64,000 nt of DNA. Origin: Dryococelus australis. Lineage: Eukaryota > Arthropoda > Insecta > Phasmatodea > Phasmatidae. A program made the position numbers and the translations under genes. The notes beneath the pieces were generated by a model, which saw nothing but the letters and a program-made list of their open reading frames with translations, was not told the DNA's origin and made no database searches. This document shows, one piece after another, positions 1 through 11,280 of this stretch; within the stretch, counting starts at the first letter, position 1, and the number at the start of each line of letters is the position of its first letter. Location of the stretch: positions 135,476,457-135,540,456 of the forward strand of contig CM056994.1 in the NCBI GenBank assembly GCA_029891345.1, read 5' to 3'.

Positions 1-415
1 ATGGTGATCTTCAACACTCTCTCTACACTGCGCAGTTTGTGCTTGCGCTGCCAGTATTATAGTGTGTGCTGATCTGATGTAAAGATTTTGAACTGCTGCT
101 CCACCTACGATTGCCTTGGCTACCTCTCCCCTCCTGTTTTCCCACCTACCTCTTAGCTACCCCTACCCCTTCTGCGCATGCGTGAGCAACAGCGATGTTA
201 TTGGTTGGTAAAGATTTATGGCTGGACGCTGCTTGCTTCCAAGTAAAGCTCGTCCACTTCTACTCAGGTCAGCTCAGCGAGAATACCTCTCTGGTATTTC
301 TGCTCGTGGGTCCACTATGGACTCTGTTCAAAAGCCTAAACCTATTAGTATTTGAGCGAGCTGAAATGTATCCAGCTATGCACGACGAGTCGCACGATGA
401 GGTGGGTTCGTGACA
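1..415 (+). other. Possible promoter-proximal or first-exon segment
   Basis: This moderately GC-rich segment stands out from the AT-rich DNA after it. An NRF1-like palindromic core (TGCGCATGCG) lies near 172-182. An open frame runs 195-413 and ends with MYPAMHDESHDE followed by GTGGGT, which could be a splice donor at about 401. No protein family is recognised, and the frame may be chance. It lies opposite in strand to the FN3 gene of this window. The alternative is a decayed repeat. Confidence is low because no downstream exon was found. Confidence 0.2.
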
Positions 416-1298
416 TGTTGTAGAAATTTTCTGGTAATTCGAGTTAGGGTTTTATTTGAGCACTATATTATTTGCATTCTAAATTCTGTTTGGTTTTTCA
501 TGGTGTTTTCAAAATTTAAGTTTGGATTAACTTGTAGTATGTGGTGCCCATAGTACCTTTTGAAACGTTTTCTTGATAAGTAAACTTTAAACTCTTTGCT
601 ACAAGTCACCTGAAAAGTTCATGGTGTTGAATTGGGACCGCATCGACTTGTGCTAGTTTGAAAGCCTTGTATTAACCCACCTGCAAGTGCATTCATTTCA
701 GATTGTCGGTGCTTGAATTGCTTAAATAAGTTTTAATTTGTCTTTTTTTAATGTTTTGTGAACGTCTAATTTTTAGGTCAGATGGGCTTTGGATGGGCTA
801 TTCTGACAGAAGATATTTAAAGTTTGGCTGTTTAATATTTTCTAAGCATCAACTTTTCCTTTAATATGAATTAAACGTTCATAGTGGTGCTTGAGATTAA
901 GATTCTCCTTTTGTAACTTGAATTATTTTAATTGAGAGGCCATAAGATATTATGATTCTAATTTATTTAATCTTTGTTGTTACTTTGTTTGGGATACATT
1001 TCATTCGAATTATATTTATAAAGTGTATTTTTTTTAATCATTTTATTTGAGCACCCTTCTTTGACGGCCATTGGGTGCCAGGGTGGCCTTTTTAAATATT
1101 TTAATGTTTAAAAGGTATGATCGCATTGTTATTGTATGTTTTGAGATACAGAAATTTAAAAAAATATAAATATTGCAAATCGTTATTGTCTACGCTCTTG
1201 TATTTTTGTCACAACACCTCTTTTAATAACACCATCTATCTCATCAAGAAATTTCTAGCTAACTCCCTGTAAAGTCAGGGAGTATAAACCTTGGGATC

Positions 1299-1303
<5 letters not shown>
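416..1303. other. AT-rich non-coding DNA
   Basis: No gene, tRNA or recognisable element was seen. The stretch is T-rich on the plus strand with short homopolymers, as in insect introns or intergenic DNA. Confidence 0.5.

Positions 1304-1344
<41 letters not shown>
1304..1344. repeat. (AT)n microsatellite
   Basis: About 20 uninterrupted AT units. It lies immediately past the 3' end of the minus-strand R2-like LINE fragment, so it may have grown from a LINE tail or marked the insertion site. Confidence 0.9.
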
Positions 1345-1348
<4 letters not shown>

Positions 1349-2060
1349 TCAAGTTTCTGGTAAGGCTTCAGCAGGTCAACGCACAACTTCTCCAACTTTT
1401 TCTCAATCTTCTTCAGAAACTTGTGATCTTTGCCACCGTCAAACCTATGTGCGATACCCAAGTACTCTAGATGTTCACCTCCCTTCTTGGTGATGAGCAT
1501 AGACCCACCGAGGCTAAACTTAGTAGGGAGGAAGGTCCTCCAGGTCTTTCCCTTCACTACAAGATGGCTGGCGCTACACTTATGGATGGATAGCTCCATC
1601 CCAAGGCCAGCCAGGAAGTCATTTACTCTATTCAGCATTCCATCCATCACCTTCACATCATCTGCCACAAGTATCAGATCATCAGCGAATGCAAGTACAG
1701 CCACCATCCCAATCACTCCTGGCTTGTACAGATGTATTCTTTGCACGTCATCAGGCCCCGGTGCCCCTTTAGGGTTCAACATATTCCTCTTCTTAACAAC
1801 CTCATCTATCATTATTGGAACTATCTCCATAAGGTCGCATTCCTTTCCCACTCTCCCCTCCTTCTCTGTCACTTTCTTTGTCATAACCCATATTTCCTTG
1901 TAAAAATTCCTCACTTCTTCCTTACTTATCCCCACATCCCTCCGATCCTCTCCTAAACTATCATCTAAAATCTTATCTAGCAGTAACCTGGGGTTCCTAA
2001 TAAACAATCTCTGGGCTTCCCTGAACTTCCTTGCTTTATCTTTACCCCCTCTGCTCCTTG
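1345..2060 (-). pseudogene. R2-like reverse transcriptase, internally deleted
   Basis: This open minus-strand frame copies LINE RNA to DNA in intact relatives. Visible in order: linker (KFREAQRLF), an RT start with GAPGPDD, the catalytic box FADDLILVADD, then the thumb-side region with GMELSIHKC and a LEYLG motif typical of RT box D/E. Between the GPDD and FADD motifs only about 20 residues remain, where the family normally has well over 100, so a large internal deletion removed RT boxes 1 to 3. The frame runs into the AT microsatellite, which adds an artificial Tyr-Ile tail. It cannot be functional. Confidence 0.65.
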
Positions 2061-2990
2061 CACTTCCTTTAAACCTAGTTACCTTACACCCAATTCCTTC
2101 TTTCCTCCTCCCTCCTTCACCACTTCTATACTAAATCTAACCAGCCATTAATTTACCTTCTCCTCCACCTCATTCCCATCCCCCAGCCCTCCTATTTCTA
2201 CCAATTCATCCCTCAAGTCCAGAATACTAGCATCAATTTTCTTCCTAAACTTACCTTCGAGAGGCTTACTTATTCCTAATATTGCTTCGTCAAAAATATC
2301 CTGCCAGTCCCCCACATTACTGCCCTCATCATTCACCTCAACCCCCTCCATTACATTCCTCACTTTCCCATCACACTTCTGCTCGTCCTCTCCCCTCCCC
2401 TCTTCTCAACTCTCTACCCTATCCATTCTATCCTCAGCCACTATCTCTACCTCCTCCTTCTCCCCCTCATCATCATTAGCCCTTTCATTCTTACTCTCCA
2501 ATCCTTCCTCCTTCCCCCACTACCTTCTCATACAACTCTTCAAAACTCTTATTAAAAAAACATTTTCGTTCTACTTCTATCTCTCCCTCTTCTCACCACA
2601 TTCCCCCCTCTTCCACGGTCTTCCTCTGTCCCTAAATGTCAACCCATCCTTATTAACAATGGCACTCTCGAAGACCCTCTTCTTATCATTCTCAATCACC
2701 CCTTCCCTAACACTCTCCCTATGCGTTTCATTCCCCTCAAATGACCACCTGTTTTACCTGGGGCATATCTCCCCCCCTTCTCTGCCAAAATTAAGATCTT
2801 GTTAATCTCCCCACATTGGTCCTACCAATCGTGGCTCCAGCATTTCCCTCAATGGAATGTTTATGTCCACCCTCCCCCCTCATCTACTAACTCATTCATT
2901 CCCCTCTCTATTACCCTTTCCCCTTCAAGAGTACCCTCATTAACTATATCCACACCTTCCCCCACTAGCTCCCATACACTCCCCTCATGT
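1345..2990 (-). mobile_element. R2/NeSL-like non-LTR retrotransposon fragment
   Basis: The minus strand carries a decayed LINE. Read from high to low coordinates, there is first an acidic, Lys/Glu-rich N-terminal part (about 2990-2150), then an Arg/Lys-rich linker with an AQRLFIRNPR-type motif near 2000, then the reverse transcriptase. The start of the RT (KGAPGPDD) is joined almost directly to the catalytic AFADDLILVADD box, so most of the fingers and palm is missing. The plus strand of the same stretch is very pyrimidine-rich. Linker and FADD motifs favour the R2/NeSL group, known for sequence-specific insertion, but no rDNA target is seen beside it. The left border is the AT microsatellite; the right border meets a Ty3-like fragment near 3000. 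Confidence 0.65.
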
Positions 2991-3545
2991 TAACCCGAAC
3001 GGATTCCCCTTGTTGGTTAGCTGGCACCCTCCGGACCTTTACAACTCACATTGAGCACTTGTGACCACCCCATTAACGGTCAATCAGCCTGCCCGCACTT
3101 GGCTTCACCCCGTCAATCCCCGTGAGGAATCAAGTGGTACCACTCCGTGTGGCTAAATGACATGGCCATATGGGTGACAAGTCGTGGAAATGCCAATTTC
3201 CGTCGTTGGCGAATGTGGAAAGCAAGGAAGCCTCCATTGTTGGCATCGGATTCCAGGAACTGTAACGGGAATGTTTTTCCCTCCCTCCACTGTTTCCACC
3301 AATTCTGTCAGTCATCCATGCCACATACTGCAGGGAGGAAAGATCATGTGCTCGACTGGCCCCCGCACCAGCTGCAACAAACACTCCCGTAAACATTGTC
3401 CACGTACGTGGGACAAACAGGTGAATGGAAGGGCCGTATCCCACATGAAGATCTCCGCACAACGTGTAGTGCAACCGCATGCATAAATGTGTTCGCAATG
3501 GAGTATTGGCGCACAAATACTTGCATAAATTACGGGAAGGTTATG

Positions 3546-3800
3546 GACAGCAACCTATTTGCAAAGTACGAGCCAACAGAAAACATCTGCAAATGCCTCC
3601 CAGGACACACTTCAATGGCATCCATGCCAACACAGTGCATACAATCAGCTGGACGTTTGTACGCAATAACCAACATCCAACAGCTATGTGAAGGACCAGA
3701 GCAGGATCTGGCGTACTGCACGTGTTGCTGGAACCAACAATGGATGAGGACCCTCAACACAGCAGAGAGAATTAGAGCGCATACAGGACAGGTTGTGTCC
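3546..3800 (+). pseudogene. Degenerate PHD-like N-terminal zinc finger of Gag
   Basis: The open frame (3396-3803) contains spaced cysteines ending in AYCTCCW, preceded by a CIQSAGRLYA segment. This aligns with the C4HC3 finger at about 60 kb (CILCGKTYHHWC ... YQCEVCW): same order, spacing and flanking Tyr and Trp, but with Cys and His positions lost. I infer it is a dead copy of the same domain, upstream of the Gag core in the same element. On its own the match would be weak; the position supports it. Confidence 0.35.
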
Positions 3801-4219
3801 TAGCAGTGCTGCATTGCCCAAGGGCAGACTCGTAGTAATTGCTCGACACCAGTGGACTACGCCATCATGAGAGACTACACAGTGCCAGGTATGTGTAACG
3901 TAAGAATGTGTGGACCAACCAATGGGAGACACAGACGCCTGTCACAACAGCCACAACAGTGGGGTAATCTCCCGAAACAACCTCCCTAGCTTCAGACCTG
4001 TATGAGAGAACATATCGGACTGAGCAACATAATCCCACAACCACCAGTGCAAACAGAAATGACACGTGAAGTGACCGAGCCAATCAGACAAGGACATTCG
4101 CTACCCTTACCGCCACTCACACCTAATGTGTTGCGCCTACTGACCCAACAACCTGCCACTGCATCCTCACCATTTGTACTATGCCCTTATCCAGCTCCCT
4201 ATGCTATCTCGTTAATGAC

Positions 4220-4990
4220 ACCAGTGAGATTCCAAACTGTCCCAAACTTTGCGGGACGGGGCTCAGATGACCCACGGGTCATTTATAGGTGAGAGTGTGC
4301 AACGACTGCAGAGGTACTGAGTCCCGGTAGAAGAATGGCCAAGTGTCGTACGTGCTCAACTGACAGTTGACAAGTGAGTACGGTGGAGGATCATTACCGA
4401 ATATCAAATGACTTGGAAACAGTTCGTAACAAAGTTTTCCATGCGGTATACCAGCACGTCGACCACAATATAGACACAAGTTAGCATCTTCACAGAATGG
4501 CAATGCCTACACGAGGAATTGGAACTGTTCGCCAGACGAAATGTAAATATAGTCGCCAGATTCTACCCACACGTTGCTACCACAGATGTGTTAGAAGCCG
4601 TGATACAGACAGTGCTACCGGAGTTCAGAACAGCTTTGCGACCGGCAATCCACCATGGGTTCGAGAACTTTATATGAACAGCCGCGGGGACACAGCTGAG
4701 TTGTGTCAATGAGGAGCCCCGCCATGTGGTCCGGTGAGTATAAACATTGCCAAACCTCCCAGCCGTCAAAACAATAACAACCTGACACCTAGTGGTCCAC
4801 CACCCGCAGACCGCACGAGTGGAGCAGTGATGCATACACAAGCAGAGAGTTCATGAGAAAGCAGACCTCCACGCCAAAACAACATGCGGCCTGCACCACG
4901 TGAGAATGACAAGGCTATATGACCACTGCCTCACCCATGCAGATATTGTCCCAGTGAGCAAATGCACTGGCACCGAGACTGCCCTACATG
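4220..4990 (+). pseudogene. Ty3-like Gag core and zinc knuckle (broken)
   Basis: Retroelement Gag packages element RNA. Pieces in shifting frames resemble a Retrotrans_gag domain: FAGRGSDDPRV (near 4250) is the typical domain start, followed by Trp-rich text and a helical segment reading HEELELFARRN and VLPEFRTALRP (4510-4650). A nucleocapsid-like knuckle CRYC-PSEQM-H-WHRD-C lies at 4938-4982. Its C-to-H spacing is five residues instead of the usual four, perhaps a change in this lineage or an indel. Several stops and frameshifts are present. Confidence 0.5.
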
Positions 4991-5206
4991 CAGAGCAAAA
5001 GAGAACCCGGAGTCGGGAAACTGAGGACAGGGGTAAGGGACGGCCCCATCCCCAAAAACGCAACAACAAACCACAAGCAACCAGTTTACCTCGGACAGAT
5101 TTTTCGAGACTATGGCGTGTGCCGCTTATACCAATATACCAAATATGACTACGACTCATGCACACAAGCTCCAACAACCTAAGGAAATGACTCCAAGACG
5201 TCTAAC

Positions 5207-6570
5207 GTGATGTCTTCCCGGGAAGGGACATTGATGATACTTGGTTTACGGACTGTTCCTGGCCTGCCCTTCTTTCTCTACTAAGGAGTCTTACAACCCG
5301 AGGTCGGGTCAAACCAAGCACGGAGTTTTAACGAGTGCACAGAGAAAAGTTTCACCTCAAATGGATTATTCCTGCACGTAAAACTAAGGGTATTCAATGC
5401 CGCCGTGTGACACGTCAGCCTCCCCGAAGCACCCGGCAGACAGAGTGTCGCCACACCGAAGATGGCTGAACACCCGAGGCCATATACCGAGCATACGAGG
5501 GTAGTTCTCTACCCCGCTCGCTCCAGGCAGACATCACAGGGGCACATCACGCCTCCCACCCCGACCCAGCGTACACCTGTCCGTGAGTCAGATATAAGGC
5601 TGTGTGCAGCTGAGGTCGGGAGTTATCGCCTCCAGTAGCTTGCCTCAACACTTTGTGTGCTGGGGCCCTCTACTGATGTAGGCCCTCACTGTCCTCTCCA
5701 AGAGCTTCTAGTTCTTCACCAACCACTACTGGCTGCCGCCACCACCTTCCAGAGGCTTCAACACCTTCTGGTATTCGTTACCACTAGAAGCCATCGTCTG
5801 CAGAATACATCGACCATATACTTGACACTTCCGTTGCCAATTCTCCTGGGTTGACCACCCCCACTACTTGTTGGTAGTGGTTACCCCATACGCTAGTGCC
5901 TCTTCTAAGCAACTCCGTAGGTATAGTTGCATAAGTTATAATTTAATTATCCACTTGCATCGTAAGTAGTCTTAGGAGCAGGTCACCTCCACCCATTACT
6001 TGCGTAGCTTTAAATTCTGCCGCACAAACCTGCTTGGTTTACATACGAGTCACCTAGTATTTACTGTTTCAATAAATACTAATTCTTTATCGTATCCACA
6101 AGTTCTCTGTCCTAGGAGTAAAACCTACTTGTCACTAAATATAGACTTCAGAAGGGGCAAGCAAGGGACCGGGCTGAGTTACTACAAACCTAGAGCAGCA
6201 CGTTAGACTCCCTTCAGGGGCCAGCATTTCATTACATACACCTCATCTTTCGACTGCCATCCATTCTATATACACCAGTATATAGGACAGTAGAGCCTCT
6301 ACCACTGGGTATACACCCCATCAAGGCAGGACAGCTACCTCAAGTTGTATCGCTAACCGGAGCGCTTAGCTAAGGTGCTGGCAGGAGTATTTGCTTGGGA
6401 CTGGAAGCCCTACCTTTGTGGACCACACCCGGCAGTGGCAGGAAGGCAACCTATGACCCACAACTCTAGGTGCAGCACTGTTTGGAGCCAGGGAACACAC
6501 TGTCAGTCATTGCTGGCATGCACGCTAGCCAGAAATTTGTTAATTGCTTGCCGCTTCCAAGAAGTACCCC
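5207..6570. other. GC-richer repeat-like DNA, possible LTR
   Basis: No protein is recognised. The block follows the gag fragment and contains an AATAAA signal near 6070, so part may be its 3' LTR. I found no matching 5' copy near 3000, so this stays unproven. The right end abuts the pogo-like relic. Confidence 0.25.
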
Positions 6571-6575
6571 TTGAA

Positions 6576-6624
6576 AAATAAAGGTGTAACCTATATGCGC
6601 ATATAGGTCACACCCTTATTTTCC
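6576..6624. repeat. Near-perfect inverted repeat (hairpin)
   Basis: Arms reading AAAATAAAGGTGTAACCTATA and its complement flank a short GC core, with about two mismatches per arm. It sits at the left end of the pogo-like relic and may be a terminal palindrome created by a duplicated end. Confidence 0.7.
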
Positions 6625-7117
6625 AGAGGTGTTGGAAAAAATATATATTTATCGATTATAGGTCACACTCATCTTTGTGGTAGTACACCCTGTACAACAC
6701 AGCCTGTGTCAAGGATGGCAGATGCACGTGGCCAGCGGGCTTCCATTTCTTTTTTGCTTTTATGCAGTGACAGATTGTTAAAACAAAGGTCAATAACTGC
6801 AGTGGACGATGGGCCTTTGCTTCTTTTATACGGTGACATTCTAGTTTTTTTTTGCGGTACTGGAATGTGACACTACCCTTATCTCCAAAATAAACCCTGT
6901 CATCTCGTCCTTTCCTCCCCCTCCCCCTTGACATTGATGGCTCTAAACATTTCCGACAAGTTTACGACTACCACCCTATCCTGCTTTTCTTTAGTTTCTT
7001 TAGTTTAGTGGGCACCCCAGAATTTTTTGCATTTATTTTGAGGAAAAAGGGTGCGTTTTACAAGAGTAAAAGTGTTGTTTTGATGTAGTGGGAGTGAAGA
7101 AATGCAGCAGTTTTGTG

Positions 7118-7342
7118 ATGGAAAGGCGAAGTACCTGCACCGCAGGTTTCAAATTGAAAGTGATTTTGTTCGCTGAAGAGAATGGAAATCGAGCCGCGGG
7201 CCGTGAATTTGGAGCAAATCAAAAGGCATGGTTCAACTTTTCTTACATTTTTTCATATCAAGTGTATAAATGTTTACAAAAAAACTACACATTTCAGAAA
7301 TGTAAAACTTTTGTGTGCATTTGTAAGTCTGTAAAATTTTAG
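7118..7342 (+). pseudogene. Transposase N-terminal DNA-binding fragment (pogo-like)
   Basis: The first residues after the ATG at 7118 (RSTCTAGFKLKVILFAEE, then NGNRAAGREFGANQK) match the helix-turn-helix that opens many Tigger/pogo transposases of the Brinker DNA-binding type. This domain binds the element's terminal repeats. After about 35 residues the homology stops and AT-rich translation follows, so the DDE catalytic domain is absent. The frame is open upstream to a GTG at 7088, but the ATG is the more sensible start. Confidence 0.6.
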
Positions 7343-8250
7343 TAAGTTATTGTATTCTAAGGGTTTTTTTTATGGGGGATGTACTGTATTGTTTGAATGC
7401 CAGGTTTCCTCATTTAAAGTCCTGTTATATTCTAGTTTTTATTGCATTGTATTCTAAATTTTCAAGTTTCAACTAACTCTGCGATTTAAAGGACGGGTCC
7501 AGTTGATGAGACGCACATTGAGAAAGTGACACACACACAACTATGGACTGCTTATCTATCGCTATGGGTCGCCCACCCAACGCACTCACCTGGCACTGAT
7601 GAAAGGCTGTGTATACTCGATGCACCGTGAATTGACTATACTCGGTGCAACATAAATATCAGTTAAAGAATTGTGTACTTTAAATCCTGCACATACAGTG
7701 CGTGATTTGTATTTACTTTTAAATGTATAATAGGTACTATGTTTTATCATGATTTTTGGAGATAATATCACTGTTCCATTAATAATAAAAAAATGTGTAA
7801 ATTTGATTATCCGGGTTTTTAACACAACACTTATTCGTGGTTTCTCTGGTCTTGATTAACACGGTTAATCAGGAGCTTACTGATTTTTTTTCCAGCACCT
7901 TAAAATAATTTCTCTCACTTATAGGTCGCACTCCAAGTTTTCCACAAAATTTTTTTAATAAAATGTGCGATCTATATGTAATAAAATACGGTAATTTTTT
8001 TTTTATTATTATTATTGATGTCTTTGTTCTGGTGACATAAAATTTTGTTTCTATTTTTGGATTATACTCTGCGTGGATGGGTCATTTCATAGACCTTTGG
8101 TTAATAATTAGATTTCTTGTTGAAACTCACAAAAATTCTGGATAACGTTTTATTTTCTTCTGTGCTTTAATTCAGTTCTTTTTAGGGATGTTGTGTGTTT
8201 TGTTCTGCTTTTGTTTTGTTTGGAAGCTCTTCAGGATAGTGTCATGGTAG

Positions 8251-8508
8251 GTGATGAACCGTCGAATTACCAGACTGGATCAACCACATATAGTTGAGTT
8301 GGCCAGAAGGGGACAGTGGTTCGTGAAACCCCACATCCTGCCATGGAAGGAAAATATAGCTGTTCTGAGAGCGAGAGCAGACAGTGAGGGTGACCTGCCC
8401 AAGGCAAGGTGGACGTTCCACCTAGCCGGCCATGAAACAACATGGTGTGCTGGAGAAGAAGCGACTCCCCTTTTTGCTGGTTCCCTTCTGTTCATAAGAG
8501 GTCGTTAG
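8251..8508 (+). other. Unrecognised 85-codon open frame
   Basis: A GC-richer island in AT-rich DNA with an open frame from an ATG. No domain is recognised. Composition unlike its surroundings suggests a repeat fragment rather than a gene. The flanking DNA (7994-8250 and 8509-9340) holds nothing recognisable. Confidence 0.2.
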
Positions 8509-9339
8509 GGTTGATGGTAGTAGTAGGAGACATGTATTTCCTGATATTTAAAATTGCTCGCAGGAAATTAATTTATTTTGTTTATTATTTGTCTAGGGTT
8601 CTTAATACTTAGTTTCTTTTTATTTTGTCATGCTATTGTTTACTGATATTCCCTGTCAAGATTCATGTTCATGCTTTGTTTAAAGATCTGTTTTTGTAGA
8701 AATTACTTAATCACTCTTGTTGTGATTTGAAATGGCTACCCCTCTCGATTGTTGCAGACATTTGTGTTTTTGTTGAAAGTCCACAATTTCTTTTGATGAA
8801 ATACCCTGGTTGTGGGTAGAAGTTATGCACTAGTTACTCAGTGCTAACAAATAGGTAATGAATCAATTATTTTTGTTTGGTAGTAAAAACTTGTGAGTTA
8901 TGGAACTCAAAAACCAAAAAAAAATTGATTTGTTAAATGTGTGACCCTAGGGACAAGTATGCAGCAGATTACAAAATTATTGTTGTTTAGCAGTCCCAAG
9001 GAGATGATGAATTTTAATGCTGTTTTGTTGTTTTTTTTATTTTTCTTCTCGTTTAGCTGTTTGAAACAGCAGAAATCGTTGAATAATTTATAGTCGTTAG
9101 GGCCAAGAAGTGGTCCAAATGTAGCACCCTCTCTTGTGGATACTGTTTGACAAGCTGTGAAAAACAAAGAAAGAGCGAACCGACAGTCCAATAGCAAAAA
9201 AATGTGTGCTAAGATGTCATTGTTGTGTGGGGGGCATTCACAAAATAACATGATGTTAGTGTGTAAGATTAGATTAAGTGTGCTATAGCATTGCAGGAAA
9301 TGTAAATAGTTGAAAGGTCACAGAAGACAGTAGATGCAG

Positions 9340-9640
9340 TGTAAAATAAGGACTTATAAAGCCAAATAAATTAGGTGTTGACGTGTCAGAGATCATGGGG
9401 ATGAGAATGAAGAAGTTGATCCGACACAATTGCTACCTCATTTTGGTATTGGGGCTAGGAGAGTAAGCCAGCCAAAATGGAGAAGGGCTAAGAGAGAGAG
9501 AGAGAGCCAGCTAAATATGGCTTATTAAGCCAAACGTTGATCATTTTGTATTTTGTGAAACAGTGGTGGTTATAAAGCCAAAATATTTTTGTATTATGAA
9601 ACTGAGGACTTATAAAGTCAAATGTATGAAATTTGGTCCC
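9340..9640. repeat. Degenerate tandem repeat with TTATAAAGCCAAAT core
   Basis: The motif ACTTATAAAGCCAAAT recurs near 9352, 9520 (as CTTATTAAGCCAAAC), 9570 and 9609. The last two are embedded in longer related units starting TTGTATT(T/A)TGAAAC. A short GA run sits at 9490-9505. The function is unknown; it looks like a decayed minisatellite. Confidence 0.55.
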
Positions 9641-10074
9641 TAAATATACGATAGCTTTATTTAGGGTAAGAAAAATTTATTTTTGAGTTCTTAAGAGTTA
9701 ATTAATGTGTGCTATTGGTCTTATAAAACCTCTGTTATGATGTAGGCCAGTAACTACTTACAATGGTGAAAAAACCCCTCCCCCTTAACAAAATCTGAGT
9801 TGTTGGTGGAAAGGTTGAGAGACCGCATATTGTCTTTTTCAATAATGGAGATTTAACGATTTCCACTCCATCCCTAGCTCTGTTGTTACGGAGTTGGAAG
9901 TTAAATTTATCCCATTAATATGTGAAATTGTAATGTCTGTCTTGCAGATTGATTTAATCACCGGCCCACCGTAACAATGCTTAAAGGCAACAAATTTTTT
10001 TACTCCTCACTAATAACTGTTAGTAGTAATTATCGCTTGTCTTTTGTTTTGCATCCCCTTCCAGAGCTGGTTGG

Positions 10075-10212
10075 TGACGTCACAGAGGCAAGCCATGCAA
10101 TCGCACCTCCCGCACTGTGACCACCCCTCGCCCTAGTAGCATGAGCCAATCAGCAGCAGGCAACATCCGAAATTAGTATAAAAGCAGAGACGGCCTGCGT
10201 ATTCGCAGCAGT
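10075..10212 (+). promoter_or_regulatory. Core promoter: CRE, CCAAT, TATA, initiator
   Basis: In order on the plus strand: TGACGTCA (10075-10082), CCAAT (10146-10150), TATAAAAG (10177-10184) and a GCAGTC initiator-like site with its A at 10210, 33 bases after the first T of the TATA box. This is proper pol II geometry. Following DNA is GC-richer and includes CTAGGTTAGT near 10293, a possible splice donor. Whether it serves an LTR or a host transcript is not known; no ORF of note follows. Confidence 0.5.
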
Positions 10213-11246
10213 CTTTGTTTCTAGCGATGCTCAGAATCTGACCAGATTGATCTCAACTCTTCCTAGCGCTCGCCGCTCAGGAATCAACACTGCTAGGTTA
10301 GTTCCAGTACCCATTGCTCAGATGACACCCCGTTCACATCGCTTAAACTACATTAGCAATAGTGTTATGTTACGATAGTTACGAGTTCTCCCTGCTACAT
10401 ACCCAGCAAACCCTGTGTCACCCTACATTTATGGACATTTCTGTGGTGGTCCCATCCTTCATGTCTTTTTCAAGGCTAAATCCTGTGACCTCCTTGCTTA
10501 ATCAACCTGCTACGTGTCAGCGATTATGTTACGTTGTTCTATGTGTCAGTACGTACAACAATGCAAAAGTTTGTTGTTTAAACTTTTAACATCATTCACC
10601 ACATTCCCTTGGTTATATGCCGGTTTCCTCTACTGGCCATCCTAACTTGTACTTAAAGCTTTCTGGATGATTTTCACGTCGTTGACCACAAACTAAAGTG
10701 TATTCACAACATGTTTATTTACTTTACCGGAAAAAAACGTGAGTCAACCTTTAATTTGAGTACTTTTCCTGTAGACTTAGCACCCTTTCGTAGTTACCCT
10801 CACCTAACAGGTTTGTAGGTGATCCCGGAGAATTTCACTCAAACGAGCCAAACACTGTTTTCATATACACACACTAGCTTTGACCGCCCTTTCCGTCAAC
10901 CCCTTGGGATTGAAGGAAAGCAGGAGCCTCACGGTACACTGTCCTGGAAACAGCTTGTCAGCTTGGTGTTTGCCAGCCTCTCCTCCGCGTACTTCGCCTG
11001 GAGCGTCTGTCGTCTCCTTGGTTGAGAAGACTAGGACAGGACCACACACCTGTGTGTGTCTTTGGACAAGGTGAGGCCTGACTTCCCTCGTGTACCGCAG
11101 TCTCTGCCAGACTTGGGAATAAGGTGTCCGCCCATCCTCTGCCCGCACCAGGTGCCACACGTAAGATTGCACAAGGAGCCTGCATATGTGGTACAGTAGC
11201 AGTAGGGTAACGTCCATTTACCAATGCCCTACTCCCAGAGGAAAAG

Positions 11247-11280
11247 TATAAAAGAGAAGGTGCGACAGATATTCTCAGCA
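11247..11280 (+). promoter_or_regulatory. Second TATA/initiator core promoter
   Basis: TATAAAAG at 11247-11254 and TCAG at 11275-11278 with the initiator A at 11277, 30 bases downstream. It has the same strand and architecture as the promoter about 1.07 kb upstream, suggesting the two might be LTR promoters. Sequence beyond the core boxes is only weakly alike. The following 500 bases (11281-11800) have a GC-richer, retroelement-leader look without a recognised protein. Confidence 0.4.

Larger units (their letters stand above)
3000..5200 (+). mobile_element. Ty3/gypsy-like gag-region fragment
   Basis: A GC-richer, stop-broken block on the plus strand. It holds a degenerate zinc-finger segment (about 3550-3745), a Gag core (about 4220-4720) and a nucleocapsid zinc knuckle (4938-4982). 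No protease, RT or integrase follows, so this is either a gag-only derivative or a truncated copy. Reading needs several frame changes. The left neighbour is the minus-strand R2-like LINE; the right neighbour (5207-6570) is GC-rich DNA that may include its LTR. Confidence 0.55.
6576..7993 (+). mobile_element. pogo/Tigger-like DNA transposon relic
   Basis: Both ends carry related text of the type 'TATAGGTCRCACTC' followed by purine/T runs: near 6600-6675 on the left and 7918-7993 on the right, the right end closing with ATAAAATACGG. Inside lies a short transposase N-terminus (7118-7235). The body (7240-7915) is AT-rich with no further coding signal, so this is an internally deleted derivative. 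Such CACTTATA/ATACGG-type termini are characteristic of Tigger-like families with a Brinker/Psq-type DNA-binding domain. Exact ends and the TA duplication were not resolved. Confidence 0.55.

Noticed and set aside
2282-2993. Pro/Ser/His-rich plus-strand ORFs
   Set aside because: They are antisense shadows of the Glu/Lys-rich minus-strand LINE sequence.
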